NCBI GenBank assembly: GCA_946479725.1
Contig: CAMLHB010000108.1
Location: 1 to 7,834 of the forward strand
Length of the DNA stretch: 7,834 nt
Source: an uncultured Actinomycetes bacterium
GTDB taxonomy: Bacteria > Actinomycetota > Thermoleophilia > Solirubrobacterales > 70-9
Reading direction: 5' to 3'
Under the pieces are notes generated by a model that was given only the letters and a program-made list of their open reading frames with translations, was not told the DNA's origin and made no database searches. Position 1 is the first letter of the stretch. Each line of letters begins with the position of its first letter. This document shows positions 6,165-7,834 of the stretch, piece by piece. The position numbers were made by a program, and so were the translations under genes.

Positions 6165-6170
6165 TATGCT
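6165..6170 (+). promoter_or_regulatory. Candidate -10 element for leaderless esterase transcript
   Basis: TATGCT (TANNNT type) ends 8 nt before the ATG at 6179, and the intervening GCCGCGCG contains no Shine-Dalgarno. The geometry fits a transcript starting at or next to the A of ATG. A TTGCCC at 6147-6152 is too close (12 nt) to be a normal -35. Confidence 0.4.
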
Positions 6171-6178
6171 GCCGCGCG

Positions 6179-7039
6179 ATGAACCCCACGCCTGCTCAGA
6201 TCCAGCGGCGAAGGGCGACGGCGCTTATCGTCCTCGCCGTGTTCGCCGCAGGAGCCGTCTACCTCGCCCTTGCTTCAACTGTCTTCGCGCCCGTGGATGC
6301 GCACGGGGCACGGGTGGAGCAGGTGACCATCCACAGCCAGGCTGTTGGACGACAGCTCGGCGTCAGCGTGGTGGTCCCAGCGAAGACCAAACCGCGGGGA
6401 AAGAGGCCGCTTCTCGTCTTCCTTCATGGCCGCGGCGGCTCGGACGACACGTTCACCGGCAACGAGGCCGTCTTCGAAGGGCTGGCGAAGCTGGGGCGCA
6501 AAGCGCCGATCGTCGCCTTTCCCGATGGCGGGGTGCACAGCTACTGGCACGACCGCAGGGAAGGCAAGTGGGGCCGTTACGTGATGCGGGAAGTGATCCC
6601 GGTGGTGGAAAAGCGCTTCGGGACCGATCCGCACCGGGTGGCGATCGGCGGCATCTCGATGGGCGGCTTCGGCGCCTACGACCTGGCGCTGCTGCACCCG
6701 CACCGGTTCTGCGCCGTCGGCGGCCACTCGCCGGCGCTCTGGTTCGAAGGTGGCGAAACCGCGCCGGGGGCCTTCGATAGCGACGCCGACTTCGACCGTA
6801 ACGACGTCGTCGGCATGGTCCGCGGCAATTCCGGTGCCTTCGCGGGCATGCGCGTCTGGAACGACTTCGGCGACGCCGATCCGTTCCGCGTCTACGACGA
6901 AGGCTTCGTCGACTACCTCGAAGCCGACGGCGCCGACCTCAGCGCCCACTCCTGGAGCGGCGGCCACGACGGCGCCTACTGGAGCCGCCATTGGCCTCGG
7001 TACCTACGCTTCTACGCCAACTCCCTCGCGAGCTGCTGA
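6179..7039 (+). CDS. Membrane-anchored alpha/beta-hydrolase, esterase D / putative esterase family (286 aa)
   Basis: A serine hydrolase with an N-terminal membrane anchor or uncleaved signal (basic QRRRAT then a hydrophobic stretch at about 14-33), so the catalytic domain is probably extracytoplasmic. The core is an esterase/PHB-depolymerase-like alpha/beta-hydrolase: the oxyanion loop is FLHGRGG (81-87), the nucleophile elbow is GGISMGGFGA with Ser160, the acid is Asp232 or Asp234 in NDFGDADPF, and the catalytic His263 lies in SGGHDGAYW. The domain resembles the putative-esterase family that includes esterase D and the antigen-85 fold, but the sequence does not tell the substrate; carboxylic esters of lipids, cell-envelope components or a secreted metabolite are possible. 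It is transcribed away from the oxidase cluster. No ribosome site precedes the ATG, but a -10-like hexamer sits 8 nt before it. It is followed after 18 nt by a hairpin shared with the convergent gene. Confidence 0.9.
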   Translation: MNPTPAQIQRRRATALIVLAVFAAGAVYLALASTVFAPVDAHGARVEQVTIHSQAVGRQLGVSVVVPAKTKPRGKRPLLVFLHGRGGSDDTFTGNEAVFEGLAKLGRKAPIVAFPDGGVHSYWHDRREGKWGRYVMREVIPVVEKRFGTDPHRVAIGGISMGGFGAYDLALLHPHRFCAVGGHSPALWFEGGETAPGAFDSDADFDRNDVVGMVRGNSGAFAGMRVWNDFGDADPFRVYDEGFVDYLEADGADLSAHSWSGGHDGAYWSRHWPRYLRFYANSLASC

Positions 7040-7057
7040 CGCCGATCGAGGATTCCA

Positions 7058-7096
7058 GTGTCGCTTTTGTCTCGCATAGGGAGACTAAGGCGACAC
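7058..7096. terminator. Bidirectional hairpin between convergent genes
   Basis: GTGTCGCTTTTGTCTC (7058-7073), a 7-nt loop (GCATAGG), then GAGACTAAGGCGACAC (7081-7096) form a 16-position stem with one T-T mismatch and one T-G wobble. It begins 19 nt after the esterase stop and ends 6 nt before the stop of the convergent SanA/YdcF gene. This is the expected place for a shared terminator. No T-tract follows on either strand, so it would be a U-less terminator or an RNA 3'-end stabiliser. Confidence 0.65.
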
Positions 7097-7102
7097 GACC
7101 CC

Positions 7103-7834
7103 TCAGCTGCCGGGCGATCCGGCGGGTGGCACGCTCGCCGGCGGTGCCGGGCCCCAGCTTTCGCGGCCGTCGGTGGTCGCGATCGGGATCTGCGGGCCGG
7201 CCATCGCCGGGGTGTCGAGGGTGACGTCGGCGACCGCCTTGACCCGCGAGAGGACCTCGCGGACCGCGCTCTTGCGGCCCTGATAACCCCACTTGTGCAG
7301 GTCGGCGGTGAGTCCCGTCGCGTCGATCCCCGCCGCTCCGGCTAGGTAGAGCGCCCGCGGCATGTGAAAGCCCTGGGTGACGACGACCGCTCGGTTGACG
7401 CCGAAGATGCTGCGCGCCCGCACCATCGTCGCCCAGGTGTCGAAGCCGGCGTGGTCCTCGAAGACGTCTTCCGGAGCCACCCCGTCCCGAACCAGCGCCT
7501 TGCGCATCGTGTCCGGCTCGTCGTACTGCCAGGTCCCGTGATCGCCGGAGACGAGGATCTTCTCCACCTTGCCCGCGTGCCACAACCGCGACGCCTGCGT
7601 CACCCGGTCCGCCAGCATCGGGCTCATGTCCCCGTCCGGCATCACCAGTGCTCCCGGCACGATCGCGACTTCCGTTTTCGGCACGTCGGCGACCTTCGAG
7701 GTCGAGTCCCCGCCCTTCAAGAGCACGTAGGCGTTGGCGAGCGCCACCACCAGCACCAAGGCCACGGCCCCGCCGATCGCCAGCTTCGAAAGCCGCGGCC
7801 AGCGCCGCAACGGATAGGTCGCCTTGTGAATCAG
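7103..7834 (-). CDS. SanA/YdcF family (DUF218) membrane-anchored protein, N-terminus unresolved
   Basis: A DUF218 protein of the SanA/YdcF type. Counting from the TTG at 7810, a basic N-terminus (RRWPRLSK) is followed by one membrane helix at about 11-31. The DUF218 fold comes next: TEVAIVPGALVMPDG (46-60), the DRVTQASRLWHAGKVEKILVSGD region (68-90), GFDTWATMVRAR (122-133) and VVVTQGFHMPRALYLA (142-157), the family's most conserved block. The C-terminal 20 residues are Pro/Ser/Gly-rich. In enterobacteria SanA affects the envelope barrier, but the biochemical role of the family is poorly defined. The TTG at 7810 is the only internal start candidate near the N-terminus, and the frame stays open (LIHKATYPL) to the window edge at 7834, so the true start may lie outside. 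It is convergent with the esterase and shares a hairpin with it. Confidence 0.85.
   Translation of the reverse strand: MIHKATYPLRRWPRLSKLAIGGAVALVLVVALANAYVLLKGGDSTSKVADVPKTEVAIVPGALVMPDGDMSPMLADRVTQASRLWHAGKVEKILVSGDHGTWQYDEPDTMRKALVRDGVAPEDVFEDHAGFDTWATMVRARSIFGVNRAVVVTQGFHMPRALYLAGAAGIDATGLTADLHKWGYQGRKSAVREVLSRVKAVADVTLDTPAMAGPQIPIATTDGRESWGPAPPASVPPAGSPGS

Larger units (their letters stand above)
5953..6178. other. Divergent intergenic regulatory region
   Basis: These 226 nt separate the minus-strand oxidase and the plus-strand esterase and hold no convincing gene. From left to right there is a -10-like element for the oxidase, an AT-rich patch (about 6011-6021), a run of nine Gs (6022-6030), two copies of GCAGTACC whose starts are 21 nt apart (6039 and 6060), a palindromic CAATTG (6046-6051), a long C-rich tract (6066-6158), and a -10-like element just before the esterase start. 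It is the only real promoter-sized gap in the window, so control of both flanking units is likely here. Confidence 0.6.

Noticed and set aside
4837..6178. A c-di-AMP (ydaO-type) riboswitch that might be expected before a KimA-like gene
   Set aside because: Only 24 nt precede permease 1, far too short, and I could not recognise the riboswitch's conserved structure in the 226-nt divergent region.
6179..7039. Esterase as a mycolyltransferase (antigen 85)
   Set aside because: The fold is similar, but there is no mycobacterial-type context, and the general esterase signature is all that can be supported.

Overview
This is a GC-rich window with short intergenic gaps, several GTG starts and protein signatures that fit a high-GC Actinomycetota. 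A Thermoleophilia/Solirubrobacterales-type genome is my best guess from style alone, with no marker gene to prove it. Nearly all coding sequence is on the minus strand; a single plus-strand gene lies near the right end. I see no RNA genes, CRISPR arrays, insertion sequences or phage genes.

Reading along the minus strand from 5952 to 1, the core is a compact same-direction cluster. It starts with an FMN-dependent alpha-hydroxy-acid oxidase/dehydrogenase (5952-4861) with all expected active-site residues. After 24 nt comes a 12-TM APC-superfamily permease with a fused C-terminal universal-stress-protein (USP) domain (4836-2926). A 63-residue protein with two predicted membrane helices (2929-2738) follows, and then a second, paralogous APC-USP fusion (2741-744). 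The 63-aa gene is joined to both permeases by 4-nt GTGA stop/start overlaps. After a 33-nt gap with a GC hairpin and a possible internal promoter come two NAD-binding TrkA/RCK_N proteins: a short 154-aa one (710-246) and one cut by the window edge (229-1).

The layout (two APC-USP permeases, a small membrane protein, two TrkA-type regulators) reads as one transport module with nucleotide-sensing cytosolic parts. From family knowledge, KimA-type K+ importers are APC proteins with USP-like cytosolic domains, and TrkA/RCK proteins normally gate K+ transporters. A K+ or other cation role is therefore an attractive inference. The permeases could equally carry amino acids, and the sequence alone does not decide this.

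The 226-nt divergent region 5953-6178 separates this cluster from a plus-strand membrane-anchored alpha/beta-hydrolase esterase (6179-7039). That region holds a G9 run, a G-quadruplex-capable C/G tract, a spaced direct repeat and -10-like hexamers placed immediately before both start codons. The esterase converges on a minus-strand SanA/YdcF (DUF218) membrane protein (7834-7103). The two stop codons flank a strong 16-bp inverted repeat (7058-7096) that looks like a shared bidirectional terminator.
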